DNA of 64,000 bases, taken from the NCBI RefSeq assembly GCF_001307275.1, contig NZ_CP012831.1, positions 6,874,501-6,938,500 on the forward strand. The letters run 5' to 3'. Both the position numbers and the translations under genes were made by a program. This document shows positions 9,375 through 17,460 of this stretch, piece by piece (the stretch's first letter is position 1; every line of letters starts with the position of its first letter). The notes beneath the pieces were generated by a model. It had not been told where the DNA came from and searched no databases. It saw only the letters and a program-made list of their open reading frames with translations. Source of the stretch: Pseudomonas fluorescens. GTDB taxonomy: Bacteria > Pseudomonadota > Gammaproteobacteria > Pseudomonadales > Pseudomonadaceae.

Positions 9375-9520
9375 CGAATGCCTCAAGGTTGCAGGTTATC
9401 CAGGCCAGCTCTTCCCCATGGGTGACGGAGCAGAGCATAGACAAAGCCTTGACTGAGCCTGACCAGAACTTATGGCATGGGTGGATGATTGAGCGATCAA
9501 CCACCTCGATTTCCCTAGCC

Positions 9521-11587
9521 CTAGATCATGGGTGAGGTACTCACCACCCGCAACGCCAACCCCTCGAACGCATCCAGCGTAATGGTGAATTCGCCCTCAG
9601 GCGTAAGGTCGCCTTCGACCCGCTCATTGATGATGTCGACCACCGGCCCCGGTGCGATATTGGGCAGGTGCAGGGTTTCAGTGATCGGCGTCGAACCGAA
9701 GTTCAGCGCCGTGATTTGCGTACCTTTGCCAGCCGGCAATTCGTGAACCATGATCAGCAGCCCCGGATGCTCGACGTCCGGAATCAGTATCTGGCGACTG
9801 GCGGCGATGTCATAGGCACGGCGCGCAGCGAGGATCTTGCGCAACTGCGAGACGAACGAATCCGGGTCTTTCAACTGGCTTGGCAAGCTGCCGTACAGGG
9901 TCTTCGGACGCGGCATCTGGCCGGCCGACAATGCCGCATCTGGGTTGAGGTCCACCAGATCGTAGGCACCGCGATGAATCCAGCGTGTGTCGCCGTCGCC
10001 CATCAGATGCTCGACCTGTTCGGCCGACAACGGCAACGCGCCGACCAGGTCCCAGCCAGACAATGCGAAGACGCCGGGTTGCATCGCGTTGTACATCACC
10101 AACAGCAGATGAACCTGGCGAATCTGCTGGATATCTGCCGTCGTAATGGTTTCGAGATCGCGAATCCCCAACGCCGCCGTGATGATGCTCGCGGTGGTGC
10201 AGGACACGCCGTTGGTGACGAATTTCAGATTGTAGGGCGCATGCTCGCCAGTGAGGCGCTCGTACATCTGCTCGCGGATGTGCTCGCGCAGGATGCTGCC
10301 GGGAAAGGTCTGCCCCTGATAGAGGTAAGTATCGTGGGCGTGCAGGGTCCAGAAATGCACCAACTCCAGGGTCAACTCATCATGATTCTGCAACGCATGG
10401 ATCAGCGAGCCCGGATCGATGCCGAGGGTGTGCATCTGGCGCAGCATCAAGCGCAGGAATTCGGCATCGCCCATCAGCAAGGCATGCTGGTAGGCGGGTC
10501 GGGTGATGAAGTCGTAGGAGAGATCCGCCCCTCCGTGGGACATGGCGGCGATATCGTCTACGGTCAGGTTCAGCTCCTGGAAACTGAAGCCGCCGGCCTT
10601 GCGAATCGCTCCAGCGAGCAACTGGTTTGCGGTGATCGATAGCGGATGGCTTTCGGACCAGGCGGTACCCTCGAGCTTGCGCTCTACGCCAAGGAAGCCG
10701 TTGGCGTCCAGTCGCAGGATTTTCGCCCCCGAGACGTCGATGGCATGCAGTGCGTCCCCGATGATCATCTGTTGAGCGGCAAAGGTCGGGTCCAGCCAGT
10801 TCAGCGAAGGTTGCCCTTCCTTGAAGTAATGCAGGTAGACCCAACGACGCGGCTTGCCGTCAACGCCCATCACCACCGGTGTCGCACTCCAATCGGTTTC
10901 CTTGACGCCTGGTTCGAAGAAGATCACCCGTTGCAACTGTCCGACGATGTAATGCTTGTCCCGCAGAACGTCGACCTGCTGAGGGGTGAGGTTCTGCGCA
11001 TCACGGCCCTCGGCAATGTCGGGCAGCAGCGGCCAATCCTCCTCGCGGATTTCCACCATGTGGTAAAGCCCCGGATAATCTTCATACGCCATCTCGGCCA
11101 AACGAAAATCCGCGCCTTTGCCGGTATGAGACGGGATGACATCCTCGATGACGACCGCATTGTGCGCGGCGGCCATTCGGGTCAACGCTTGCAGCTGCGC
11201 CTCGGTGCCCAACTGCGGGTCGATGTCGAAACTGATGCGGTCAAAATTGCCGTCAATCGTCGGTGTGTGTTCAGCGCCCGAAAGGCCACCGGACCTTTTC
11301 AAAGGGCCATTGTGGATGCCCTGGATACCGATTCTCGACAGCGCATGCCATAAGGTTTCATCCCCCAGCGCTTCAAGCACAGTGCCATTTTCGCGGGTAA
11401 CGATGGAGGCCGGATACGCGGTGAACCACACCGAAGCCAATGCCGAGGCGTCGCGAGGCCGAGTATGCGCATAGGGCTGCTGCCACAATCGCCCCTGGCC
11501 CGAGTAGAGCTTGGCGCGCTTCCTCGCAGCATTGAGCATCGATTGTTCGACCAGCCAGTCGACATGATTTTTCTCAGCTGCCGTCAT
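9521..11587 (-). CDS. treS: Trehalose synthase (maltose alpha-D-glucosyltransferase)
   Basis: This GH13 enzyme isomerises maltose to trehalose, linking glycogen-type glucans to a compatible solute. The 688-residue length and sequence follow the Pseudomonas (P. stutzeri-type) trehalose synthase: HTPTIDGNFDRISFDIDP near residues 107-124, nucleophile D294 in LRLDANGF, acid/base E338 in FSFQELN, and D403 in ALQNHDE. A beta-sandwich domain ends the protein. The start at 11587 is decided by a full GGAGGTGA ribosome site 8 bases before it; an open frame extends 23 codons further but has no comparable site. No glycogen or other trehalose genes are next to it, which is unusual because TreS genes often cluster with glgE or treY/treZ. 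Confidence 0.93.
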   Translation of the reverse strand: MTAAEKNHVDWLVEQSMLNAARKRAKLYSGQGRLWQQPYAHTRPRDASALASVWFTAYPASIVTRENGTVLEALGDETLWHALSRIGIQGIHNGPLKRSGGLSGAEHTPTIDGNFDRISFDIDPQLGTEAQLQALTRMAAAHNAVVIEDVIPSHTGKGADFRLAEMAYEDYPGLYHMVEIREEDWPLLPDIAEGRDAQNLTPQQVDVLRDKHYIVGQLQRVIFFEPGVKETDWSATPVVMGVDGKPRRWVYLHYFKEGQPSLNWLDPTFAAQQMIIGDALHAIDVSGAKILRLDANGFLGVERKLEGTAWSESHPLSITANQLLAGAIRKAGGFSFQELNLTVDDIAAMSHGGADLSYDFITRPAYQHALLMGDAEFLRLMLRQMHTLGIDPGSLIHALQNHDELTLELVHFWTLHAHDTYLYQGQTFPGSILREHIREQMYERLTGEHAPYNLKFVTNGVSCTTASIITAALGIRDLETITTADIQQIRQVHLLLVMYNAMQPGVFALSGWDLVGALPLSAEQVEHLMGDGDTRWIHRGAYDLVDLNPDAALSAGQMPRPKTLYGSLPSQLKDPDSFVSQLRKILAARRAYDIAASRQILIPDVEHPGLLIMVHELPAGKGTQITALNFGSTPITETLHLPNIAPGPVVDIINERVEGDLTPEGEFTITLDAFEGLALRVVSTSPMI

Positions 11588-11595
11588 GGACACAA

Positions 11596-11603
11596 TCACC
11601 TCC
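11596..11603 (-). promoter_or_regulatory. Strong ribosome binding site that sets the treS start
   Basis: On the minus strand this reads GGAGGTGA, a full anti-Shine-Dalgarno match, 8 bases before ATG 11587. It supports the shorter 688-residue product over the longer open frame from 11656. Confidence 0.85.
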
Positions 11604-12033
11604 GTCATGAAAAACCGCAGTCGCCCCTCTCCAACCGAAGCGCCGCTCGTTTTCATATGAGGCCACCACGCGACATTCGTTGCATCGAATCAGGAGAAAG
11701 CCTGCGAAGCACAATCGGCTGCAAAACCAGCAGCGGGGTTTCGGACAAAACATCGAGACGAAGGATCATAGATAGCCAGGATTCACCCGCATAGACTCCG
11801 GTTCGAATTGAACAACAACGCGTCCAAGGGATGCTTTGTCGTGTGTGATTCCACTGCAACCTCTTTTATCCCTGCGCAGCGGATGCGGAGCCAAGTCTCC
11901 CATGTCGGCGGGATTGATCGCCTCGTCAAGCGTGCGATAGACGTTCCGCTACAGGACATGGGATTTGACGATGTGCTGTCTCCCTGATGCAGCCCCTCCT
12001 CTCTGCGCCCGATACCCATCATTGGAGAATGAC
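11604..12033. other. Divergent spacer between treS and the MHS transporter
   Basis: About 430 bases separate the two divergent genes. Both promoters must lie here. Open frames run in from treS and from the transporter gene, but neither extension has a ribosome site or conserved sequence. No clear inverted repeat or other gene was seen. Confidence 0.5.
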
Positions 12034-13332
12034 ATGAATAATTCGACGTCCCATCAAGGACGCCTTAGATCCTTGCGCGCGGCCGCCGTGGGAAATGCCC
12101 TCGAGTGGTTCGACTGGACGCTCTATGCAACTTTCTCTGTTTACCTGGCCCGCAATCTGTTCGACAAGACCGATCCCCGCTCCGCGATGCTCGCCACTCT
12201 TGCAGTGTTCGCGGCTGGATTCATAGCCCGGCCTCTGGGCGGTTTTTTCTTTGGACGCCTCAGCGATGTCCTTGGACGCCGGGCCATCATGGTCATCACC
12301 ATGATGCTGCTGGCGGCCAGTAGCCTGGGTATCGCCCTCATTCCGAACTATCAGGACATTGGCCTCTACGCTTCGTCGGCCCTGCTCGTCTTTAGACTCA
12401 TACAAGGCCTTGCCCACGGGGGCGAAACGGGCGTTTCCTACACTTATGTCGCGGAGATTGCCCCTGCCAAGCACCGTGGTCTGTGGTCAAGTTCGGTGTA
12501 CGTAGGCGTCACGTTGGGCGTCATGGGTGCGACGGCAGTCGCCGCCGCCCTGACCTGGCTACTGGGTACACAGGCCACGGGAGACTATGGCTGGCGTATC
12601 GGTTTCGCCATCGGCGGGGTACTGGGTATTTATGCGCTGTTCCTGCGCCGCAGCGCCCAGGAGTCGCATGTATTCGAGCAGCAACGACAGCAGGCTCAGC
12701 CACCCCGCAAGTTGTCCAAGGGCGAAGTCCTGCGGATGACTCGCAACATCGTGATGCTGGCTGCGGCCGCTAACGTGACCTATTACGCCTGGGTGACTTT
12801 TGGTGCTGCCTCGGCCATCGCCCAGGGCATGGATGCGACCGGCGCCTACCTCGCCAGCCTGCTCGCCCAAGTCATCTGCGTGTGCTGGTTGCCGGTTTGC
12901 GGAATGCTCTCTGATCGGGTGGGTCGCAAACCCATGGTGATCGCCTGGGGGATTGGAGTGGTCGTGCTGACCTACCCCATCTCCATCATCGTCACCACCG
13001 AACCTTACACCTTGTTTCTCGCACAAGCGCTGGCGCTGCTCGCCTGGGCTTCGATTGCAGCGATCTTTCCCGCCGTGCTTTCGGAACAAGTGCCGACCCA
13101 AGCGCGTGCACAAAGTGTCGGGTTTGTCTCATCGGTTTCGGTGGCCATTTTCGGCGGTACCGCGCCGTATCTGCACAGCTATCTGGTGGGCGCCCACCTT
13201 GAGTATCTGTACATCGGCTACCTGATAAGCCTAGGCCTGGTCACGGTCGCGGCAGGTTATTTCATCGAAGAAACCGCAGGGATCGATCTCGCTGAAATCC
13301 AGGCACCTGGCGCCGGCTCAGCGGCGCTCTAG
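12034..13332 (+). CDS. MFS transporter, metabolite:H+ symporter (MHS) family
   Basis: A 432-residue, 12-helix proton-coupled importer of the MHS branch of the major facilitator superfamily. Diagnostic parts are the start AAAVGNALEWFDWTLYATFSV, the loop GRLSDVLGRRAIMV between helices 2 and 3, and QGLAHGGETGVSYTYVAEIAP, which matches the MHS motif around helix 4 and its loop. Family members carry dicarboxylates, betaine, shikimate and similar organic acids. ATG 12034 is preceded by TTGGAGAAT. The stop is 31 bases before the dimethylformamidase-like gene, so the pair is very likely one transcript and the carrier probably imports that protein's substrate. Confidence 0.9.
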   Translation: MNNSTSHQGRLRSLRAAAVGNALEWFDWTLYATFSVYLARNLFDKTDPRSAMLATLAVFAAGFIARPLGGFFFGRLSDVLGRRAIMVITMMLLAASSLGIALIPNYQDIGLYASSALLVFRLIQGLAHGGETGVSYTYVAEIAPAKHRGLWSSSVYVGVTLGVMGATAVAAALTWLLGTQATGDYGWRIGFAIGGVLGIYALFLRRSAQESHVFEQQRQQAQPPRKLSKGEVLRMTRNIVMLAAAANVTYYAWVTFGAASAIAQGMDATGAYLASLLAQVICVCWLPVCGMLSDRVGRKPMVIAWGIGVVVLTYPISIIVTTEPYTLFLAQALALLAWASIAAIFPAVLSEQVPTQARAQSVGFVSSVSVAIFGGTAPYLHSYLVGAHLEYLYIGYLISLGLVTVAAGYFIEETAGIDLAEIQAPGAGSAAL

Positions 13333-13363
13333 AGGAACCCACCCCCATGCATAAGGGCACTTT

Positions 13364-15019
13364 ATGAACGCCAATGATTCCAAGCGAACGACCGCTCGCG
13401 GCGAACGACCCGGTGCGGATTTAACCGCCGCCGTGACCTCAGGCCCACGCCAGGGCGCGCGGGAGATCTGGGTTGAAGTTCCCAGTGAGAAAGGCTCGGC
13501 AGCCGCATGGTGCTATTCCGACCGCCGCGCCTACAGCCCAGGCGAAACAGTCAACCTGCACCTGTCCTCGAACAGCCCCTGGGTTACGTTGAAAATCTAT
13601 CGTGACGGCACGCTGCCTCATACCGTTCACCAAACCGCCCCCCTCGCGGCTAGCTTTCATCCATTACCCGAACGCGTCTACGAGGTCGGCTGCCAATGGC
13701 CAGTGTTCGCGCTATGGCCAATACCCTTGGACGCCAAGCCAGGTGCCTATGTGGTGGAAGTGCGGGACGGTGCTGATGCCGTACTCGGTCATCACCTGTT
13801 CATCGTGAGGGCGATGCGCAAATGCCCCGACGCACTGGTGCTGGTCGCTGCGACCTCCACATGGGCCGCCTACAACGACTGGGGGGGTGCCAACCATTAC
13901 TTCGGCATCCATCCCGGCACACCCCGCGGCCGCTCGCCTCTGCTGTCAGCGCAACGCCCTTGGGCGCGCGGGCAAGTCTGGCTACCTGAAGACGCGCCGC
14001 GCTCGATCAATGCTTCGAGGCCGGGCAAACCGGGGCCGGCGCGCTATGAATTCATCGAGTGGGCCTCTCTGTACGGCTTCAGCAAGTACTACGCCCTGGC
14101 CGGCTGGGCATCCTATGAACGTCCGTTCGTAGTGTGGGCCGAAGAACAGGGCTATACGGTCGACATCCTGACTCAGGATGATCTGCATAACGACCCCGAG
14201 GCCTTGGACGGGTACGCCTGCGCAGTCTTTGTCGGTCACGATGAGTACTGGACGCGTGAAATGCGCGACAACGTCGAGGCATTTGTTGAAGCAGGGGGAA
14301 ATGTTGCGCGTTTCGCCGGTAACTTCATGTGGCAGATTCGTCTGGAGAATCGCGGTGAACGCCAAGTGGCCTACAAATACGACGCCGCTGAGCTGGATCC
14401 CGTCGCGGCAAGTAATGACATCACGCTCACGAGCGCCTGGGAGGATCCACGAGTGGGTCGGCCTGGGGCCAGCACCTTTGGCGTCAATGCACTGCGCGGG
14501 ATATACGGTAGCTTTGGGGGCATGGCCCCGCGCGGCCCGAGGGGCTTTACCGTGTTCCGGCCACAGCATTGGGCTCTGGCCGATACCGGGCTGGGCTACG
14601 CTGATCTGTTCGGCGATACGGCTAACATCTTCGGTTACGAGGTGGATGGCTTGGACTACACCTTCATCGACGGCCTTCCAGAACCTCTCGGCACGGATGG
14701 CGCACCGCCAGGGCTACAGATCCTTGCCATGGGCTGGGCGACCATCGCCGAGCACGGCCGGCCGCAGGATGCGTACTCATTCATGCTGGGGGATGCAGAC
14801 GCCAGGTTTCGGGCGTCACTGCTGGCGCCCGACATGAGTGATGCCAGCGTAAGCCAGCACAGCCGGGGGACTGGCATGCTCGTGCATTTCCAAAAAGGCA
14901 AAGGTGAGGTGTTCACCGCTGCGTCCTGCGAGTGGGTAAACGGACTCAAGCTTGACGAGTACTCCACCGTGACCATCACCCGTAATGTGTTGGATCGTTT
15001 CTTACCAGCAAAGGCTTGA
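13364..15019 (+). CDS. N,N-dimethylformamidase beta-subunit-like protein
   Basis: A 551-residue protein resembling the C-terminal part of the large subunit of N,N-dimethylformamidase, an iron amidohydrolase that splits dimethylformamide to formate and dimethylamine. The recognised stretches are VAATSTWAAYNDWGG, the YEFIEWASLYGFSKYYALAGW segment, VDILTQDDLHNDP and the highly conserved FVGHDEYWTREMRDNVEAFV followed by GGNVARFAGNFMWQIRLE. No signal peptide is visible. The small alpha subunit of the known enzyme is not encoded here: only 31 bases separate this gene from the transporter. It may therefore be a different amidohydrolase of the same fold. Operon partner: the MHS transporter at 12034. 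Confidence 0.82.
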   Translation: MNANDSKRTTARGERPGADLTAAVTSGPRQGAREIWVEVPSEKGSAAAWCYSDRRAYSPGETVNLHLSSNSPWVTLKIYRDGTLPHTVHQTAPLAASFHPLPERVYEVGCQWPVFALWPIPLDAKPGAYVVEVRDGADAVLGHHLFIVRAMRKCPDALVLVAATSTWAAYNDWGGANHYFGIHPGTPRGRSPLLSAQRPWARGQVWLPEDAPRSINASRPGKPGPARYEFIEWASLYGFSKYYALAGWASYERPFVVWAEEQGYTVDILTQDDLHNDPEALDGYACAVFVGHDEYWTREMRDNVEAFVEAGGNVARFAGNFMWQIRLENRGERQVAYKYDAAELDPVAASNDITLTSAWEDPRVGRPGASTFGVNALRGIYGSFGGMAPRGPRGFTVFRPQHWALADTGLGYADLFGDTANIFGYEVDGLDYTFIDGLPEPLGTDGAPPGLQILAMGWATIAEHGRPQDAYSFMLGDADARFRASLLAPDMSDASVSQHSRGTGMLVHFQKGKGEVFTAASCEWVNGLKLDEYSTVTITRNVLDRFLPAKA

Positions 15020-15076
15020 TCTTGGCGGGCTCATCGTAGATGCCGTTGCAGTTCGGCCGGACCTACCAGGTGCCGT

Positions 15077-16093
15077 TCACTCCACGGGCTCACTGCTTCG
15101 ACGTGCCTGTCGACTGGCCCCTGGTGGCTGGCCATTGATGCGCTTGAATGCACGGCTGAATGCCGCTTGTGAGGTATAGCCCAAGCGTTGTGCGACAGCA
15201 TCGATCGACAGGTTGTCCTGCGTCAGCCATTGGCTGGCGATCCGCATCCGCAGTTCGGTGGCGTATCGCAATGGAGGTACGCCAATGGTGGCTTGGAACC
15301 GTTGGGCGAACACGGAGCGCGAAACGTGGGATTCGGCCGCCAGCTCGGCCACCGTCCACTCGCGCCCGGGTTGGCGATGCAACGCAAGGATAGAGCGTGC
15401 CAGGCGCGGATCTCGCAGCGCAGCCATGAGCCCTTGCGCACTTTCCGAGCCATGCTCGACCCAACCCCGTACGAACAAGGAGGCAGCGACTTCCGCAAGC
15501 CGAGCCATGATCCCGGCATACCCGATGCGTCCGGCGCAGATCTCACGCTTGATTGAATCGAGTATCGCTCCCAGCCCTGGATAACGTTGACCACCGGTGT
15601 CCGCCACCATGACATTCGGCATCAGCTTGCCTAACGCCCGCATGCCCCCCAGGTCGAACTCCATGCAGCCATAGAACAGGATCGTACTGGGCGTGGAAAG
15701 TGTGCTCGGACAAGTGTTCACACCGCTGACAGCCTCGCCCAAGGGAGCGGCATCAAGTTGATCGATAGGCTGGACCGTGACATCCAGGGCGGATAGCAGT
15801 TCGTGCCCATGGCCTTGCGGCACCAGTACCGCGTCACCTGCCGAGAGGTGATGTATCGCGCCATCGCCTGTACGCAGGATGGCCGTACCCACCGCCAGAT
15901 AATGAAAGTAGGCATGGGCCGATTTGTGTTCGAAACCCAAGCCAAAGCTCGGACCCGTTTGAATACGGCGGTACTGAACACCGCGCAGCCGCATCCCCGT
16001 GAGCAGTTCGCTAATCAGCTCAGAAGACAGAGCGAATTGTCCTGATTCCGTCATGTTAGGTGTTTCGATCAAAAGACTAAGACTTAGCATCAT
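15077..16093 (-). CDS. AraC-family regulator with cupin sensor domain
   Basis: A 338-residue regulator. Residues about 20-200 form the AraC_binding_2/cupin-6 type sensor (FHYLAVGTAILRTGDG, LSAGDAVLVPQGHGHEL). The C-terminal 100 residues contain two helix-turn-helix units, with WTVAELAAESHVSRSVFAQRF in the first and LSIDAVAQRLGYTSQAAFSRAFKR in the second. ATG 16093 has AGGA 6 bases upstream. It is divergent from the DHA1 efflux gene starting at 16155, leaving only 61 bases, so it almost certainly controls that transporter. Confidence 0.92.
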   Translation of the reverse strand: MMLSLSLLIETPNMTESGQFALSSELISELLTGMRLRGVQYRRIQTGPSFGLGFEHKSAHAYFHYLAVGTAILRTGDGAIHHLSAGDAVLVPQGHGHELLSALDVTVQPIDQLDAAPLGEAVSGVNTCPSTLSTPSTILFYGCMEFDLGGMRALGKLMPNVMVADTGGQRYPGLGAILDSIKREICAGRIGYAGIMARLAEVAASLFVRGWVEHGSESAQGLMAALRDPRLARSILALHRQPGREWTVAELAAESHVSRSVFAQRFQATIGVPPLRYATELRMRIASQWLTQDNLSIDAVAQRLGYTSQAAFSRAFKRINGQPPGASRQARRSSEPVE

Positions 16094-16154
16094 AGATCAT
16101 CCTGACGCTCAGCCCTAGAGTGTGTCTCACAATCACTTTCCAAGGATTCTTGAG

Positions 16155-17402
16155 ATGAGTAGCGATGTTCTTGACGCTGCACCTGGCAGCGTTGCTGGAG
16201 TAGAGCCGGCCACCCCGGCCTGGACGGCGGTTTTCTCCCTGACCATGGGGGTCTTCGGCCTGCTGACGGCCGAATACCTTCCTGCCAGCTTGCTAACCCC
16301 CATGGCCTCTGATTTGAACGTGTCCGAAGCGCTGGCCGGACAGGCCGTGACCGTCACCGCTGTGGTTGCGTTGTTTGCTGGACTATTGGTGCCAGGTCTG
16401 ACCCGCACGCTTGACCGGCGCACCGTCTTGCTCGGTTTTTCCGCGCTGATGATTGCCTCCAACTTGCTGGTGGCCCTGTCGTCGAGCCTGGTGGTCCTGT
16501 TGTTGATGCGAGTGCTGCTTGGCATTGCGTTGGGTGGGTTCTGGAGCATGGCGGCTGCCGTGGCCATGCGGCTGGTACCGGCCAAGTTCGTACCTCGTGC
16601 GCTGTCTATCATCTTCAGCGGCATTGCCGTGGGAACAGTGGTTTCCGTTCCGCTGGGCAGCTACTTGGGCGGCCTCTTCGGCTGGCGCAGTGCCTTTTAC
16701 GCAGCCGCGGCGGTCGGCGTGCTGACGTTGATCTTCCAATGGTTCACCCTACCCCGCATGGCGCCTCGGAAAATGGCACGCACAGCCTCCGTGCTGGAAT
16801 TGCTCCGCCGTCCTGGCATTGCCATCGGCATGGTCGGATGCGTGCTTGCACACACAGGTCAATACGCATTGTTCACCTACATCCGCCCCGCACTTGAAAG
16901 CGTTGTACCCATCGACACCGATGGCCTGGCTTTAATGCTATTGGGCTTCGGCGCCGCCAATTTCGTTGGCACGCTCGTGGCGGGTTGGCTGATGGAGCGT
17001 AGCTTGCGCCTGACATTGATCCTTATGCCTGCCTTGGTGGCCGTGGCCGCGTTTGCCATGATCTCGCTTCCGCTCCAGGCGCCGGGACTCGCGCTCGCAG
17101 TCGCCCTCTGGGGCCTGGCTTTCGGCGGGGTGCCGGTTGCCTGGTCAAACTGGGTGGCACGTGCGGTTCCGGATCAAGCCGAAACCGCAGGTGGGATGGT
17201 CGTCGCTGCGGTGCAGTCGTCAATCGCCGCGGGCGCAGCACTCGGTGGGTTGGTCTTCGGCTTCGGCGGCGTAATGGGCGTCTTCATCATCGCAGGCGCA
17301 GTGATGCTGCTGGCCGCCCTGATGATTGCGCTTCGTGTGCGAGTGGAATTGCCGAAGCCTGCGGGAGGCGAACTATCAGGACATTCCCGACTTGCGCTTT
17401 GA
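16155..17402 (+). CDS. MFS efflux transporter (DHA1, YdhP/NepI-like)
   Basis: A 415-residue 12-helix drug/metabolite:H+ antiporter. The start VFSLTMGVFGLLTAEYLPASLLTPMA, the PGLTRTLDRRTVLL loop and the MRVLLGIALGGFWSMAAAVAMRLVP segment are typical of the NepI/YdhP/AraJ-like DHA1 exporters. ATG 16155 follows AAGGA by 8 bases. It is divergent from an AraC regulator. The C-terminus is odd: the last codons run into a sequence that, in another frame, encodes a SnoaL core (17365 onward), so the original 3' end may have been replaced by a rearrangement. Confidence 0.88.
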   Translation: MSSDVLDAAPGSVAGVEPATPAWTAVFSLTMGVFGLLTAEYLPASLLTPMASDLNVSEALAGQAVTVTAVVALFAGLLVPGLTRTLDRRTVLLGFSALMIASNLLVALSSSLVVLLLMRVLLGIALGGFWSMAAAVAMRLVPAKFVPRALSIIFSGIAVGTVVSVPLGSYLGGLFGWRSAFYAAAAVGVLTLIFQWFTLPRMAPRKMARTASVLELLRRPGIAIGMVGCVLAHTGQYALFTYIRPALESVVPIDTDGLALMLLGFGAANFVGTLVAGWLMERSLRLTLILMPALVAVAAFAMISLPLQAPGLALAVALWGLAFGGVPVAWSNWVARAVPDQAETAGGMVVAAVQSSIAAGAALGGLVFGFGGVMGVFIIAGAVMLLAALMIALRVRVELPKPAGGELSGHSRLAL

Positions 17403-17460
17403 AATCGAATTTCTGCGAGTCAATAAGGGGAGCGTGCCACGTTCGCGTATTGCTCCAACA
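17365..17460 (+). pseudogene. Remnant of a SnoaL-like ester-cyclase gene
   Basis: In the frame beginning at 17365 the DNA reads EANYQDIPDLRFEIEFL, which matches EADYRAIPDLRFAIEFL of the intact SnoaL-like gene at 8982 at 13 of 17 positions. The match weakens after this and no start or other conserved part is present. The stops of the two neighbouring convergent genes (17402 on +, 17422 on -) both lie inside it. It is read as a leftover from a deletion or recombination event. Confidence 0.65.
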
